This document shows, piece after piece, positions 9,416-18,113 of a stretch of DNA of 64,000 nt. The notes beneath the pieces are model-generated. The model made no database searches. It saw only the letters and a list, made by a program, of their open reading frames with translations, and was not told the DNA's origin. This DNA comes from Acetobacter aceti (GTDB lineage Bacteria; Pseudomonadota; Alphaproteobacteria; Acetobacterales; Acetobacteraceae). The first letter of the stretch is position 1; each line of letters opens with the position of its first letter. The stretch lies in NCBI RefSeq assembly GCF_002005445.1, contig NZ_CP014692.1, positions 372,001 to 436,000 on the forward strand, in the 5' to 3' direction. Made by a program: the position numbers and the translations under genes.

Positions 9416-10114
9416 TCAGGAAGCAGGATAACTGCGACCGCCACGGGGACGGACGGCAGGAAGCATTTCGCCTGTCACGGCATAATAAACACGCTCGGCG
9501 ATATTGGTCGTATGATCGCCGATGCGCTCAAGGTTCTTCGCCACAAACAGCAGATGGATGCAGGTCCCGATATTGCGGGGATCTTCCATCATATAGGTCA
9601 TCAGTTCACGGAACATCGCCGTATAAAGCTCATCGACCGCCGTATCGGACTGCCAGACCGCGACAGCCCCATCCCGGTCCTTGGTCGTCAGGGCATCAAT
9701 GGCGCGGCGCAGATTGTTCTGCACCAGATGTCCCATATTCCGCAGGCCCACCAGTGAGATATTGCCTTCCGACTCGAGCTTCATGGCGCGACGCGCAATG
9801 GAGGAGGCGTAATCGCCAATCCGCTCCAGATCCCCGGTGATTTTGAGGGCGGCGACAATCGTGCGGAGATCGACTGCCATAGGCGAGCGCAGGGCGAGAA
9901 TACGGATGGCCAGAGCTTCCGCCTCACGCTCCAGCTCGTCGACTTCCGGATCAAGTTCGGGCGCTTCGAGAGCGGCTTCCTCATCACCATCCACTACGGC
10001 CTTGACGGCCTGCGCTGTCTGGCGCTCGACCAGACCTCCCATGCGCGCCATCAGGCTGCCGAGATGTTCAAGTTCCTGTTCGTAGCTTTTGACGGTATGC
10101 GTGGATTCAGTCAT
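9416..10114 (-). CDS. phoU: Phosphate signalling protein PhoU
   Basis: The 232-residue product is all-helical, with the two PhoU repeats and their metal-binding E/D clusters: LDPEVDELEREAEALAIRILAL (about 61-82) and the MEDPRNIGTCIHLLFVAKNLERIGDHTTNIAE segment near the end. RIGDYA and RIGDHT are the paired signature turns. PhoU links the Pst transporter to PhoR and keeps the regulon off when phosphate is plentiful. The frame opens further upstream, but the ATG at 10114 follows a GAGGAG and matches the family length. Confidence 0.95.
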   Translation of the reverse strand: MTESTHTVKSYEQELEHLGSLMARMGGLVERQTAQAVKAVVDGDEEAALEAPELDPEVDELEREAEALAIRILALRSPMAVDLRTIVAALKITGDLERIGDYASSIARRAMKLESEGNISLVGLRNMGHLVQNNLRRAIDALTTKDRDGAVAVWQSDTAVDELYTAMFRELMTYMMEDPRNIGTCIHLLFVAKNLERIGDHTTNIAERVYYAVTGEMLPAVRPRGGRSYPAS

Positions 10115-10127
10115 CGCCCTGCTCTCC

Positions 10128-10919
10128 TCAGCCAAATCGACCGGTGATGTAATCCTGCGTCCGGGTTTCTTTCGGAGCGGTGAACATGCGGTCAGTGCTG
10201 TCCATTTCCACCAGCTCACCAAGATAGAAGAACGCGACCTGATCGGCGCAACGCGCCGCCTGCTGCATATTGTGCGTCACAATGGCGATCGTGAACTCTT
10301 TCTTGAGTTCATCAAGCAGTTCCTCGATGCGGGCCGTGGAGACCGGGTCGAGAGCGCTTGTCGGTTCGTCAAGCAGGACGACTTCGGGACGGGTGGCGAT
10401 CGTGCGGGCAATGCAGAGACGCTGCTGCTGACCGCCGGACAATGCGGTCGCCGAGGCTTTCAGGCGATCCTTCACCTCCGCCCACAGGGCGACGCGGCGC
10501 AGCACATCCTCGACCCGACCGTCCATCTCGGAGCGGGAGAGTTTTTCGTGCAGTTTCACGCCAAAGGCGATGTTGTCATAGATCGACATCGGAAACGGCG
10601 TGGGTTTCTGGAAGACCATCCCCACACGGGCGCGCAGCCGGTTGAGATCAATGCCCTGACCGATGACGTTGCGGCCGTCAAACAACACTTCGCCGGTGGC
10701 GCGCTGGCCGGGATACAGATCATACATCCGGTTGAGAACACGGAGCAGCGTAGATTTGCCGCAGCCGGAAGGACCGATCATGCCGGTGACCTTGCGGGGG
10801 GCGAAATCCATGGAGATGTTGCGGAGGGCCTTGTGCTCTCCATAGTAAAAATCGAGCGACTTTACGGAAATAGCCGGTTTTTCCGCCGCAGCCTGTCCGT
10901 TGCCTGTCTGGGTGGTCAT
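10128..10919 (-). CDS. pstB: Phosphate ABC transporter ATP-binding protein PstB
   Basis: The 263-residue product is an ABC ATPase with Walker A GPSGCGKS (49-56), the signature LSGGQQQRL (160-168) and Walker [14 protein letters not shown] (180-192). The family-specific [12 protein letters not shown] and [24 protein letters not shown] stretches mark it as PstB. It powers phosphate import through PstC/PstA. The ATG at 10919 is preferred over an upstream in-frame start inside pstA. The pstA stop is four bases upstream. Confidence 0.96.
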   Translation of the reverse strand: MTTQTGNGQAAAEKPAISVKSLDFYYGEHKALRNISMDFAPRKVTGMIGPSGCGKSTLLRVLNRMYDLYPGQRATGEVLFDGRNVIGQGIDLNRLRARVGMVFQKPTPFPMSIYDNIAFGVKLHEKLSRSEMDGRVEDVLRRVALWAEVKDRLKASATALSGGQQQRLCIARTIATRPEVVLLDEPTSALDPVSTARIEELLDELKKEFTIAIVTHNMQQAARCADQVAFFYLGELVEMDSTDRMFTAPKETRTQDYITGRFG

Positions 10920-10923
10920 TCGT

Positions 10924-11814
10924 TTATGCTCCCTTGCGGCCAAAGCCGACACGGACAAGAATATTGATGATCAGGACGCCCAGCGTGACCAGTAGCGCAC
11001 CGGTCCATGCAAGCTGGACCCAGTCGTCAAACGCGGACCCTGCATACTGGTAAATGGTGACCGGAAGGCTGGCCATCGGCTGGGTCAGACGGACGGACCA
11101 GTCCAGATTGCCGAGAGAAGTAAACAGGAGCGGAGCCGTCTCACCGGCCACACGGGCCACCGCCAGCAGCACGCCGGTCAGCACACCTGTGCGGGCCGCA
11201 CGCAGGCAGATGAAGAGAATGACCCGCCACTTGGACGCGCCCAGCCCGATGCCGGCTTCCCGGAGGGACACAGGCACCAGACGCAGCATGTCTTCGGTCG
11301 TGCGCACCACGATCGGGAGCGCCAGAATCGCCAGAGCCAGCGAGCCCGCAAGGCCGGAAAACTGCCCTGTCGGCACGACGACCAGTTCATAGATGAACAG
11401 GCCGATCAGGATCGAGGGAGCGGACAGCAGCATGTCCGAGACGAAGCGCGTGGTGCTGGCCATCCAGCCGCGTCCATAATCGGCCAGATAGATGCCACAC
11501 ATCATGCCGATCGGCGCACCGATGAGAATCGATACGAATGTCTGGATCAGGCTTCCGACGATGGCGTTCGCCAGACCGCCGTTCAGTCCCGGGGAAGCTG
11601 TCGAGTGCGTGAAGGTGACCAGCGACAGACCACCTGCGCCCCGTGCGACCAGCGTGAACAGAATGGAACCAAGGGCGATCAGGGCAATCGAGGTGGCGCC
11701 GATGCTGAGCGCGGTCGCCAGACGATCCATAATCCGGCGACGCAATGCCAGCGAACCGTCCACTTTCCAGCCATCGGTCACCACAGGCTGCATTGTTTCG
11801 TTCGTCCGAGTCAT
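10924..11814 (-). CDS. pstA: Phosphate ABC transporter permease PstA
   Basis: The 296-residue inner-membrane permease has six predicted membrane segments. The cytoplasmic EAA loop [19 protein letters not shown] docks PstB, and [12 protein letters not shown] and [22 protein letters not shown] are PstA-typical. The ATG at 11814 lies just after the pstC stop (one base between). It forms the phosphate channel together with PstC. Confidence 0.95.
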   Translation of the reverse strand: MTRTNETMQPVVTDGWKVDGSLALRRRIMDRLATALSIGATSIALIALGSILFTLVARGAGGLSLVTFTHSTASPGLNGGLANAIVGSLIQTFVSILIGAPIGMMCGIYLADYGRGWMASTTRFVSDMLLSAPSILIGLFIYELVVVPTGQFSGLAGSLALAILALPIVVRTTEDMLRLVPVSLREAGIGLGASKWRVILFICLRAARTGVLTGVLLAVARVAGETAPLLFTSLGNLDWSVRLTQPMASLPVTIYQYAGSAFDDWVQLAWTGALLVTLGVLIINILVRVGFGRKGA

Positions 11815-11815
11815 T

Positions 11816-12829
11816 TCACCGCCCTTCCTTCTTGCCGGATACGCCCAGCAGAACACGGGAAATCGCCAATGCAATGAAGGACAGTCCCATCAGGATCGCA
11901 CCCAGCGCCATCAGCGCCGAAAGCTTGACACTGCCTGCCGGGCTTTCGGGGAACTCAAGAGCGATCAGGGAGGCGATGGTGTTACCCGGTGCGAACAGGG
12001 ACCAGCCGATCTTGTTCGCGTTGCCGATCACGAAGGTGACCGCCATCGTCTCGCCCATCGCACGACCCATGCCGAGGACGACACTGCCGACGACAGCGCT
12101 TCTGGACCATGGCAGGATGACGCTGCGCATCACTTCCCAGCGCGTGGCGCCCAGGCCGAAGCCGCTTTCCTTCAGCACTGCCGGAATGGACGTGAAGACA
12201 TCGCACATGACGGCTGTGACGAACGGCATGATCATGACGGCGAGGATGAGGCCGCCGGTCATCAGGCCTGTGCCGAACGGTGCGCCGGCGACCAGCGCAC
12301 CGATAGCCGGAATATGACCGAACCAGTGGCTCAGGGTGGGCTGCACATAGCGGGCGATCAGCGGCACGATAACAAAAAAGCCCCACATACCGAAGATGAT
12401 GGAGGGGACCGCCGCGAGAAGCTGTACGGCCATGCCGACAATCGCCGCCACACGGGCGGGGGCCATCTGGGTCAGCCAGAACGCCGCGCCGAAGGCGAGC
12501 GGAACCGCGACCACAAGGCCGATCAGACTTGTGGCAATCGTGCCGAAGACGGGAGCCAGCGCGCCAAAATGCTGGGTAACAGGGTTCCAGACGGATGTTG
12601 TGAAAAAGGACAGTCCGAATGTCCCGAACGCCTGCACTCCTCCGCCGATCATGACGATAATGATCCCGCCAAGCAGCAGCAGGACACCCACACCGGCTGC
12701 CGTCACCATCCAGCGGAAAATGGAATCTCCACTCAGGCTCGATCCGGCTTCGAGCACCGCCTCGTGCGCTTCTGTGTTTTCCGGCGGCTTTCCGGAAACT
12801 GTTCCAGCCGTCCGCGCTATACCGTTCAT
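11816..12829 (-). CDS. pstC: Phosphate ABC transporter permease PstC
   Basis: The 337-residue permease is the first gene of the cluster. It has an N-terminal cytoplasmic stretch of about 40 residues, then six membrane segments with the EAA loop KESGFGLGATRWEVMRSVILP, GRAMGETMAVTFVIGN and the PstC-typical FGMWGFFVIVPLIARY. The 273 bases upstream hold two ATGACAT repeats that may be a PhoB site. Together with PstA it forms the membrane channel of the high-affinity phosphate importer. Confidence 0.95.
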   Translation of the reverse strand: MNGIARTAGTVSGKPPENTEAHEAVLEAGSSLSGDSIFRWMVTAAGVGVLLLLGGIIIVMIGGGVQAFGTFGLSFFTTSVWNPVTQHFGALAPVFGTIATSLIGLVVAVPLAFGAAFWLTQMAPARVAAIVGMAVQLLAAVPSIIFGMWGFFVIVPLIARYVQPTLSHWFGHIPAIGALVAGAPFGTGLMTGGLILAVMIMPFVTAVMCDVFTSIPAVLKESGFGLGATRWEVMRSVILPWSRSAVVGSVVLGMGRAMGETMAVTFVIGNANKIGWSLFAPGNTIASLIALEFPESPAGSVKLSALMALGAILMGLSFIALAISRVLLGVSGKKEGR

Positions 12830-12898
12830 GGATCAGGCGCTCCGCTCTCTGATACGGCCCGACCATTACTGAACGGTCATCAACCGGGCAACCGTGGA

Positions 12899-12920
12899 AT
12901 GACATGAGGGTTCATGACAT
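12899..12920 (-). promoter_or_regulatory. Pho-box-like direct repeats upstream of pstC
   Basis: ATGTCAT occurs twice on the minus strand (plus-strand ATGACAT at 12899-12905 and 12914-12920), 70-91 bases before the pstC ATG. Each copy differs from CTGTCAT by one base, but the copies are 15 rather than 11 bases apart. This fits either a diverged Pho box or overlapping half sites (CCCTCAT lies between them). Its position before the pst operon supports a PhoB role. Confidence 0.45.
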
Positions 12921-13103
12921 TTTTATTTCGTCTTTTCCATAAAGCCCGGCTGACCGGCCTTTCCCCTCACTTCACCTTTGCGGATAGATGTATTTTTAAT
13001 GAGCATATGATCTCGCGAAAATAGATTCCTTTACGATTTTCTCCTGCTCCGCTCATGTCGTATGATGAAGGACAAATGGCGTGACAGCTGGGATACAGTC
13101 AGT

Positions 13104-13382
13104 ATGGCGACACATCGGAAAATCATGACAACAGGAGCAGCGGCGCTGCTGGTCGGGACAGTGTCAGCCTGTGCCGATGGGCGGCCAGACAAGGCGCCCC
13201 GGATCGGCATGGCCAACCCGGCTTCGGTTTACTGTAAAAAAATCGGCGGTCGTCTCGAATTGCAACAGGGACCGGATGGCGTCCACGGCATCTGCCATTT
13301 ACCGGACGGCACGTCCATGGAGGAGTGGGCGCTGTTCCGCCGCGACCATTCCAAGCCAGTGGGAGGAAGTGACACTCAATGA
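13104..13382 (+). CDS. DUF333-type small lipoprotein
   Basis: The 92-residue product has a short lipoprotein signal ending in VSAC, so the mature form would start at the lipidated Cys. The rest matches the DUF333 pattern (annotated elsewhere as 'putative hemolysin'): ANPASVYCKKIGGRLEL, then ICHLPDGTSMEEWALFRRD. The family's function is unknown. The frame opens at 13062; the ATG at 13104 is chosen because it gives a compact signal peptide, but the start is uncertain. Its stop overlaps the ATG of the nitroreductase gene, so the two are coupled. Confidence 0.75.
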   Translation: MATHRKIMTTGAAALLVGTVSACADGRPDKAPRIGMANPASVYCKKIGGRLELQQGPDGVHGICHLPDGTSMEEWALFRRDHSKPVGGSDTQ

Positions 13383-14203
13383 GCAACGACCGATTTAAAG
13401 CACTCTGGGAAGAACGCTACGGGAGCGGAGTGCCTGTTCCACTCGTGACGTCCGATCCGGTCACGGAAAGCCTCATGGCCCATCGCACAGTGCGCGCCTA
13501 CCTGAACACGCCATTGCCCGAAGGAGCGCTGGAAGCCGCTATCGCCGCCGCGCAGTCGGCGTCGTCCTCCAGCAACATGCAGATCTGGAGCGTGGTGGCG
13601 GTCGAGGATCAGGCTCGCAAGGACAGGCTGGCGACGCTGGCTGGCAATCAGGCCCATATCCGGCAGGCGCCGCTGCTTCTGATCTGGCTGATCGACTTCG
13701 GGCGACTGAAACGGATCGGTGACGCCAAAGGCAAATCGACGGAGAATCTGGAGTATCTCGACACATTCATGGTCGGCGCGGTGGATACGGGCATTGCCGC
13801 GCAGAACGCTGTCGCATCCTTTGAGGCTGCCGGTCTTGGCGTCGTCTATCTCGGTGGAATGCGCAACAACAGCGAGGCTGTGGCGAAAGAACTCAATCTG
13901 CCGCCCCTGACAGCCGTTGCGTTCGGCCTGAGTGTCGGTTTTCCTGACCCGACCAGACCGGCGCATATCAAGCCCCGTCTTGCTCCCTCGGTCGTGCTGC
14001 ATCGGGAACAGTATGATGCGACAGGCGAGCAGGAGAGTGTTGCTCACTATAATGATATGTATGCCGCTTTCCAGAAAGCGGAAGGTCTGCCCGGGAAGCG
14101 CTGGGTGGATGCGACATTGCCGCGTCTGGAATCCCCAAAGGCGCTGCATGGGCGCGAACGACTGCGGGATGTTCTGGAAAAGCAGGGATTTGGTTTGCGG
14201 TAA
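13379..14203 (+). CDS. NAD(P)H-dependent nitroreductase family oxidoreductase (NfsA-like)
   Basis: The 274-residue product is a flavin-dependent nitroreductase. HRTVRAYLNTPLPEGALEAAIAAAQSASSSSNMQIWSV contains the FMN-binding Arg and Ser/Asn residues, and AAGLGVVYLGGMRNN, LNLPPLTAVAFGLSVGFPD and KPRLAPSVVLHREQY follow as in NfsA/FRP-type enzymes. The substrate in the cell is unknown (quinones, nitroaromatics or flavin). Its start overlaps the preceding lipoprotein gene by four bases. Confidence 0.88.
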   Translation: MSNDRFKALWEERYGSGVPVPLVTSDPVTESLMAHRTVRAYLNTPLPEGALEAAIAAAQSASSSSNMQIWSVVAVEDQARKDRLATLAGNQAHIRQAPLLLIWLIDFGRLKRIGDAKGKSTENLEYLDTFMVGAVDTGIAAQNAVASFEAAGLGVVYLGGMRNNSEAVAKELNLPPLTAVAFGLSVGFPDPTRPAHIKPRLAPSVVLHREQYDATGEQESVAHYNDMYAAFQKAEGLPGKRWVDATLPRLESPKALHGRERLRDVLEKQGFGLR

Positions 14204-14273
14204 CGTCGCCGGGGGGGAGTGCTTAGACAGAAGAGAAGCCGAGACTGTCGCTTCCCTTCTGTTTTAACAAGCC

Positions 14274-14322
14274 GGGATCAAGGGGGGCTGTGTCCTTTTG
14301 CAGGGTTCGGACAAAGCCCTGA
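14274..14322. repeat. Intergenic repeat, copy A
   Basis: This 49-base GC-rich stretch resembles the one at 43201-43250: both begin GGGATCAA, pass through a run of G, a CTTT and a GGGT block and end CAAAG-CC-GA. By eye roughly three quarters of positions agree with small gaps. Both copies lie between converging genes, just beyond the 3' end of a minus-strand gene, which suggests a dispersed intergenic element. Confidence 0.5.
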
Positions 14323-14374
14323 AAAGCCGTTTCGCCTGTTCTGTGAACAAGTCGAGGTCGACATAATGCACTCG

Positions 14375-14402
14375 GGAGCCGGATCTCTTCGGAACCGGCT
14401 CC
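14375..14402. terminator. Hairpin between converging genes
   Basis: GGAGCCGG (14375-14382) and CCGGCTCC (14395-14402) form a perfect 8-base stem with a 12-base loop, 14 bases beyond the stop of the Tim44-like gene. It is a likely factor-independent end for that minus-strand transcript, without a T run. Confidence 0.5.
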
Positions 14403-14415
14403 TGACAGGCTGTGT

Positions 14416-15354
14416 TCAGCGTGTCTGCTGAATGGCGGACAGAAGCCAGCCACCACCGGATGACGGACGCACGAACGTCCACAGCTCCGTCACTGTGACC
14501 GGGTCGGCGGAACTGCCGCTGACCACACGCCCCATCATGTCGGTTGTCAGGTCGATCAGGCTGTAACGCAGCGCCACCGTGGCGTAGTCGTAGCCGTTTT
14601 CAGACCAGGCTTCAGACAGATCGCCCTGAAGAAAACGGACATCAGACACGACGTTCCGTTCTCCACGGCTCGCCAGCCCTGCCAGTTCCTGATTGAAGTA
14701 ACTGACCATCTCCGGCGTCGCCATGCCCTGCAGGGCCGGGATGTTCTGCTGCGTCCAGGCGGCCTGCACGTTCAGCAGAAGCTGCTGGAAAGCCTGATAA
14801 TCCTGCGAGCCGATCTGGATGGTGCGCTGATTGCCGGAGGAGAGAGGGCCAGCGTTCCGTGCCGGAGCAAATCCACCACCATGACCGCTGGACATGCCGC
14901 CGTTCTGTCTGCGCATGAACAGGCCGAACAGCCAGCGCACAAGGAAAACACCCAGAGCGATCTGGATCAGAAGGCCGATAAACCCGAAGAGCCCATGGAC
15001 GCCGCCCATCAGACCATGGCCGGACATCAGGCCAAACAGTCCTGCGCCCAGAAGTCCACCGGCAAAGCCTGTCAGAAAGGGATGGCGCGACGGTTGCCGC
15101 ATCATGCCGTTATTATAGGCTGGTGCGCCGTAAGTATTGTTTCCGTAAGCGGGCGCCTGCTGGGGGGCGATCGAACGCTCCATCGGGGCCGCACCATAGG
15201 GCGAGGTCCGGGTCGGAGCGGGGGCGGACCATGTCCGGCTGCCACGGCTTCCCATGGAGCCGCCATTGCCCGGACGCGCGTCCGCAATGCCTGAGAACGA
15301 TGCGAGGGAGAGCGCAAGAACCACCGCTGTCGTCAGAACGGGGCGAGTCTTCAT
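14416..15354 (-). CDS. Tim44-like domain membrane protein
   Basis: The 312-residue product has an N-terminal signal or membrane segment (residues 5-26) and a low-complexity linker rich in G, S, P, Y and M (28-90). Two glycine-rich membrane stretches follow (95-150, FAGGLLGAGLFGLMSGHG and FGFIGLLIQIALGVFLV). The C-terminal Tim44-like domain (about 175-310) includes DYQAFQQLLLNVQAAWTQQN, TPEMVSYFNQELA and a closing WTFVRP. Bacterial members of this group are inner-membrane proteins of unsettled role. It is the most downstream gene of a minus-strand series but is 88 bases from pmbA. Confidence 0.85.
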   Translation of the reverse strand: MKTRPVLTTAVVLALSLASFSGIADARPGNGGSMGSRGSRTWSAPAPTRTSPYGAAPMERSIAPQQAPAYGNNTYGAPAYNNGMMRQPSRHPFLTGFAGGLLGAGLFGLMSGHGLMGGVHGLFGFIGLLIQIALGVFLVRWLFGLFMRRQNGGMSSGHGGGFAPARNAGPLSSGNQRTIQIGSQDYQAFQQLLLNVQAAWTQQNIPALQGMATPEMVSYFNQELAGLASRGERNVVSDVRFLQGDLSEAWSENGYDYATVALRYSLIDLTTDMMGRVVSGSSADPVTVTELWTFVRPSSGGGWLLSAIQQTR

Positions 15355-15442
15355 GAGAGTCAGGGGTCAGTCTCCGGTAAATCAGGGGCGGGTCTCGCAG
15401 GAAAGGGTCCTGCTCCACCCCTTTGAACGGTTAAGGTCTGTC

Positions 15443-16801
15443 TCAGTTTCCGGCGATGCTCATGGCGTCGATACGGATTGTCGGGGCATCGGACCCGAAA
15501 CGGAAGGACAGATCGTCAGCCACTTGTAGACGGCCAAACATGTCCAGAAGATTGCCGGCAACTGTGAATTCGGCAATCGGTTTAGCCAGTTGTCCGTTGC
15601 GGATCATGAAACCGGAGGCGCCACGGCTGTAATCGCCCGTCAGCCCGTTGATCGACGAGCCCATCATCTCGGTGACATATACGCCTTCTGCAATGTCAGA
15701 GATGAGATCGGCGGGAGAAATGGTTCCGGGTGCAAAATACAGGTTGGAAACACTCGGGGACGGAGGAGACGATGTCCCCCGGCTCGCCCGTCCGTTGGTG
15801 GTGAGGCCAAGCTGACGCGCACTCCGGCAGTCGAGCAGCCAGTGCTGCAAAACGCCATCTGCGACAAGTTCCAGAGGCTCGCAGGCGACACCCTCGCCAT
15901 CGAACGGCTTGGAACGCAGGCCGCGCTGTCTGTGCGGATCATCCAGCACACGGATACCGGGCGCAAAGATCCGCTGCCCCATCTTCTCTTTCAGAAACGA
16001 GGTGCCGCGGGCAATCGCCGCGCCGTTGATCGCGCCCGTCAGATGGCCGAGCAGTCCATTGGAGACACGCGGCGCATACACCACCGGCATGGTGCCGGTG
16101 CGCGGCTGAGTCGGATTGAGACGCGCCACCGCATTGCGACCGGCGTTCGCGCCGATCAGCGCGGGATCTTCCAGATCGGACAGATAGACGGTGGAATGAA
16201 AGTCCCAGTCCCGCTGCATGCCCGTTCCCTGACCGGCGAGCGCGCTCATGGAGAGGGAATTGCGTGTGCGTTCGTAATATCCGGCAACGCCCGCCGTGCT
16301 TGCCAGCGCGACAAGACTACGGCCCCATGTGGCGCTGGCTCCGGCTGAATTCGTCACGCCTTCAACGGCATGCGCCGCTTCCTCGGTGGTGCGGGCGCGT
16401 GCAAGCAGTTCTTCAGCCGTCGGCTCGGTCTTGTCGACGAGATCGAGAGTGTTGTCGGTCAGACGCCCAATCAGCGGAATCCCTTCCGGCAGACCGGCAT
16501 AACCGTCTTCGGGTAGAACATGCGCCATGGCCAGCGCCTGATCGACCAGTGCGTCGAAGCGGCCCCTGTCCAGCGTCGATGTCGAGACAATGGCCGAACG
16601 CTTGCCGACAAAAACCCGCAGACCAAGATCGGTCGTCTCGGAGCGTTCCAACTCTTCAGTGACACCATTTCTGACGCTCACACCGAGCGACGTGCTGCCA
16701 ACGCAGATCGTGTCCGCCGCATCGGCACCCTTCTTCCGGGCCAGTTCGGCAAGCTCGCAGGCAAGATCGAGAGGAACCAGAGTGGGCGTGGAGTCTGTCA
16801 T
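15443..16801 (-). CDS. pmbA: PmbA/TldE metalloprotease-complex subunit
   Basis: The 452-residue product fits the TldD/PmbA family: LGVSVRNGVTEELERSETTDLGLRVFVGKR near the start, PRVSNGLLGHLTGAINGAAIARGTSFLKEK in the middle and GLTGDYSRGASGFMIRNGQLAKPIAEFTVAGN near the end. It lacks the zinc-binding HExxxH of TldD, as PmbA/TldE does. TldD-TldE degrades unfolded peptides and processes some ribosomally made peptides. No tldD is visible in the window. Its ATG overlaps the stop of the M16 peptidase gene. Confidence 0.9.
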   Translation of the reverse strand: MTDSTPTLVPLDLACELAELARKKGADAADTICVGSTSLGVSVRNGVTEELERSETTDLGLRVFVGKRSAIVSTSTLDRGRFDALVDQALAMAHVLPEDGYAGLPEGIPLIGRLTDNTLDLVDKTEPTAEELLARARTTEEAAHAVEGVTNSAGASATWGRSLVALASTAGVAGYYERTRNSLSMSALAGQGTGMQRDWDFHSTVYLSDLEDPALIGANAGRNAVARLNPTQPRTGTMPVVYAPRVSNGLLGHLTGAINGAAIARGTSFLKEKMGQRIFAPGIRVLDDPHRQRGLRSKPFDGEGVACEPLELVADGVLQHWLLDCRSARQLGLTTNGRASRGTSSPPSPSVSNLYFAPGTISPADLISDIAEGVYVTEMMGSSINGLTGDYSRGASGFMIRNGQLAKPIAEFTVAGNLLDMFGRLQVADDLSFRFGSDAPTIRIDAMSIAGN

Positions 16802-18063
16802 GCAGCCAGTCGTCCTTGCAGGGTGTCGAGCGTCATCACGCCATCAATCGGGCCGATCGACGCCAATGTTGGCTGACCACTGAAAATCTTTGCGGCCACC
16901 CGGCAGATATCCTCAGGCGTCACCGCGTCGATCCTGGCGACCGTTTCCGCAATCGGAATCAGGCGACCGAAGATCTGAAGCTGACGCGCGATCTGCTCGC
17001 AGCGGCTGCCGGTGCTTTCCAGCGACATGAGCAGCGAGGATTTGAGCTGCGCCCGGGCGCGGGACAGTTCGTCCATGCCGACCGACTGCTGCACCTTCTG
17101 GAGTTCCGCCAGCGTCACCGGGATCAGTTCGCGTGCTTCTTCTCCACCCGTTCCGGCGTAGACGCCGAACAGACCACCATCAAGGAACGGGGTGGTGAAG
17201 GAATAGACCGAGTAGACCAGCCCGCGCTTCTCACGGATTTCCTGAAACAGGCGGGACGACATGCCACCGCCCAGCAGGGTCGAGAGCAGCAGGGCCGCGT
17301 GATAGTCCGGATCACCATAGCGGACGCTCGGAAAGCCGAGCAGGATGTGCGCCTGATCCAGATCCTTGCCCAGACGGAACTCGCCGCCTGTATAGCGACC
17401 GGGCATGCGATCCGGTACGGCGCCTGTCGGCAGGTCGGCGAAGTGACGGCTGACCCGCTCGACCACATCGTCATGATGCAGGTTGCCCGCCGCCGCGACG
17501 ACGATGTTCTGTGTCGTGTAATGCGTCCGCATGTAGGACATCAGCGTCTCGCGGTTCATCTCGCGGATCAGCCCTTCCGGGCCAAGCGTCGGCATGCCCA
17601 TCGGCTGGCCGGTGAAGGCCGTTTCCTGAAAATGGTCGAAGATGATGTCGTCCGGCGTGTCGTTCGCCTGACCGATTTCCTGAAGAATCACGCCACGCTC
17701 ACGCTCGACTTCCTCGGGCAGGAAGGTCGAATGCGTCAGGATGTCGCCGATGATGTCGACGCCGAGCGGCAGGTCTTCCTTGAGCAGCTTGACGTAATAG
17801 GCCGTCTGCTCGCGGGCCGTGTAGGCGTTGATGTGGCCGCCGACATTCTCGATCTCTTCGGCGATCCGGGCCGCCGAGCGGGTCGTTGTTCCCTTGAACG
17901 CCATATGTTCGAGAAAGTGGGAAACACCGTTCTCTTCGGGGCGCTCATTGCGCGTGCCGGTGGCGACATAAGCGCCGAATGACACAGTTTCGACGCGGTC
18001 CATGCGTTCTGTGACGACCGTCAGGCCGGAGGGAAGGCGTGTCTGCTGAATGGGGTCGGTCAT
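16798..18063 (-). CDS. M16 family zinc peptidase (processing-peptidase-like)
   Basis: The 421-residue product has the inverted zinc motif HFLEH (49-53) with the distal glutamate E129 in RGVILQEI. The C-terminal R/Y pair region LLGGGMSSRLFQEIREKRGLVYSVYSF is that of an active M16B subunit. Proteins of this type resemble the mitochondrial processing peptidase beta subunit and usually act on short or unfolded peptides. The ATG at 18063 follows AGGA. It overlaps the pmbA start by four bases, pairing two peptidases in one unit. Confidence 0.9.
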   Translation of the reverse strand: MTDPIQQTRLPSGLTVVTERMDRVETVSFGAYVATGTRNERPEENGVSHFLEHMAFKGTTTRSAARIAEEIENVGGHINAYTAREQTAYYVKLLKEDLPLGVDIIGDILTHSTFLPEEVERERGVILQEIGQANDTPDDIIFDHFQETAFTGQPMGMPTLGPEGLIREMNRETLMSYMRTHYTTQNIVVAAAGNLHHDDVVERVSRHFADLPTGAVPDRMPGRYTGGEFRLGKDLDQAHILLGFPSVRYGDPDYHAALLLSTLLGGGMSSRLFQEIREKRGLVYSVYSFTTPFLDGGLFGVYAGTGGEEARELIPVTLAELQKVQQSVGMDELSRARAQLKSSLLMSLESTGSRCEQIARQLQIFGRLIPIAETVARIDAVTPEDICRVAAKIFSGQPTLASIGPIDGVMTLDTLQGRLAA

Positions 18064-18078
18064 GAGCGTCCTGAAAGG

Positions 18079-18102
18079 GAAGTGGCGGGAAATCGCCACT
18101 TC
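18079..18102. terminator. Hairpin between thrC and the M16 peptidase gene
   Basis: GAAGTGGCG (18079-18087) and CGCCACTTC (18094-18102) form a perfect 9-base stem with a 6-base loop in the 50-base gap between thrC and the downstream peptidase gene. It could partially end or process the thrC transcript; no T run follows. Confidence 0.5.
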
Positions 18103-18113
18103 TGAGATGAGAA

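Noticed and set aside
11492..12907. 471-codon plus-strand open frame
   Set aside because: It lies opposite pstA and pstC and is rich in R, H, D and Q without any domain. It is the antisense of two clear permease genes.
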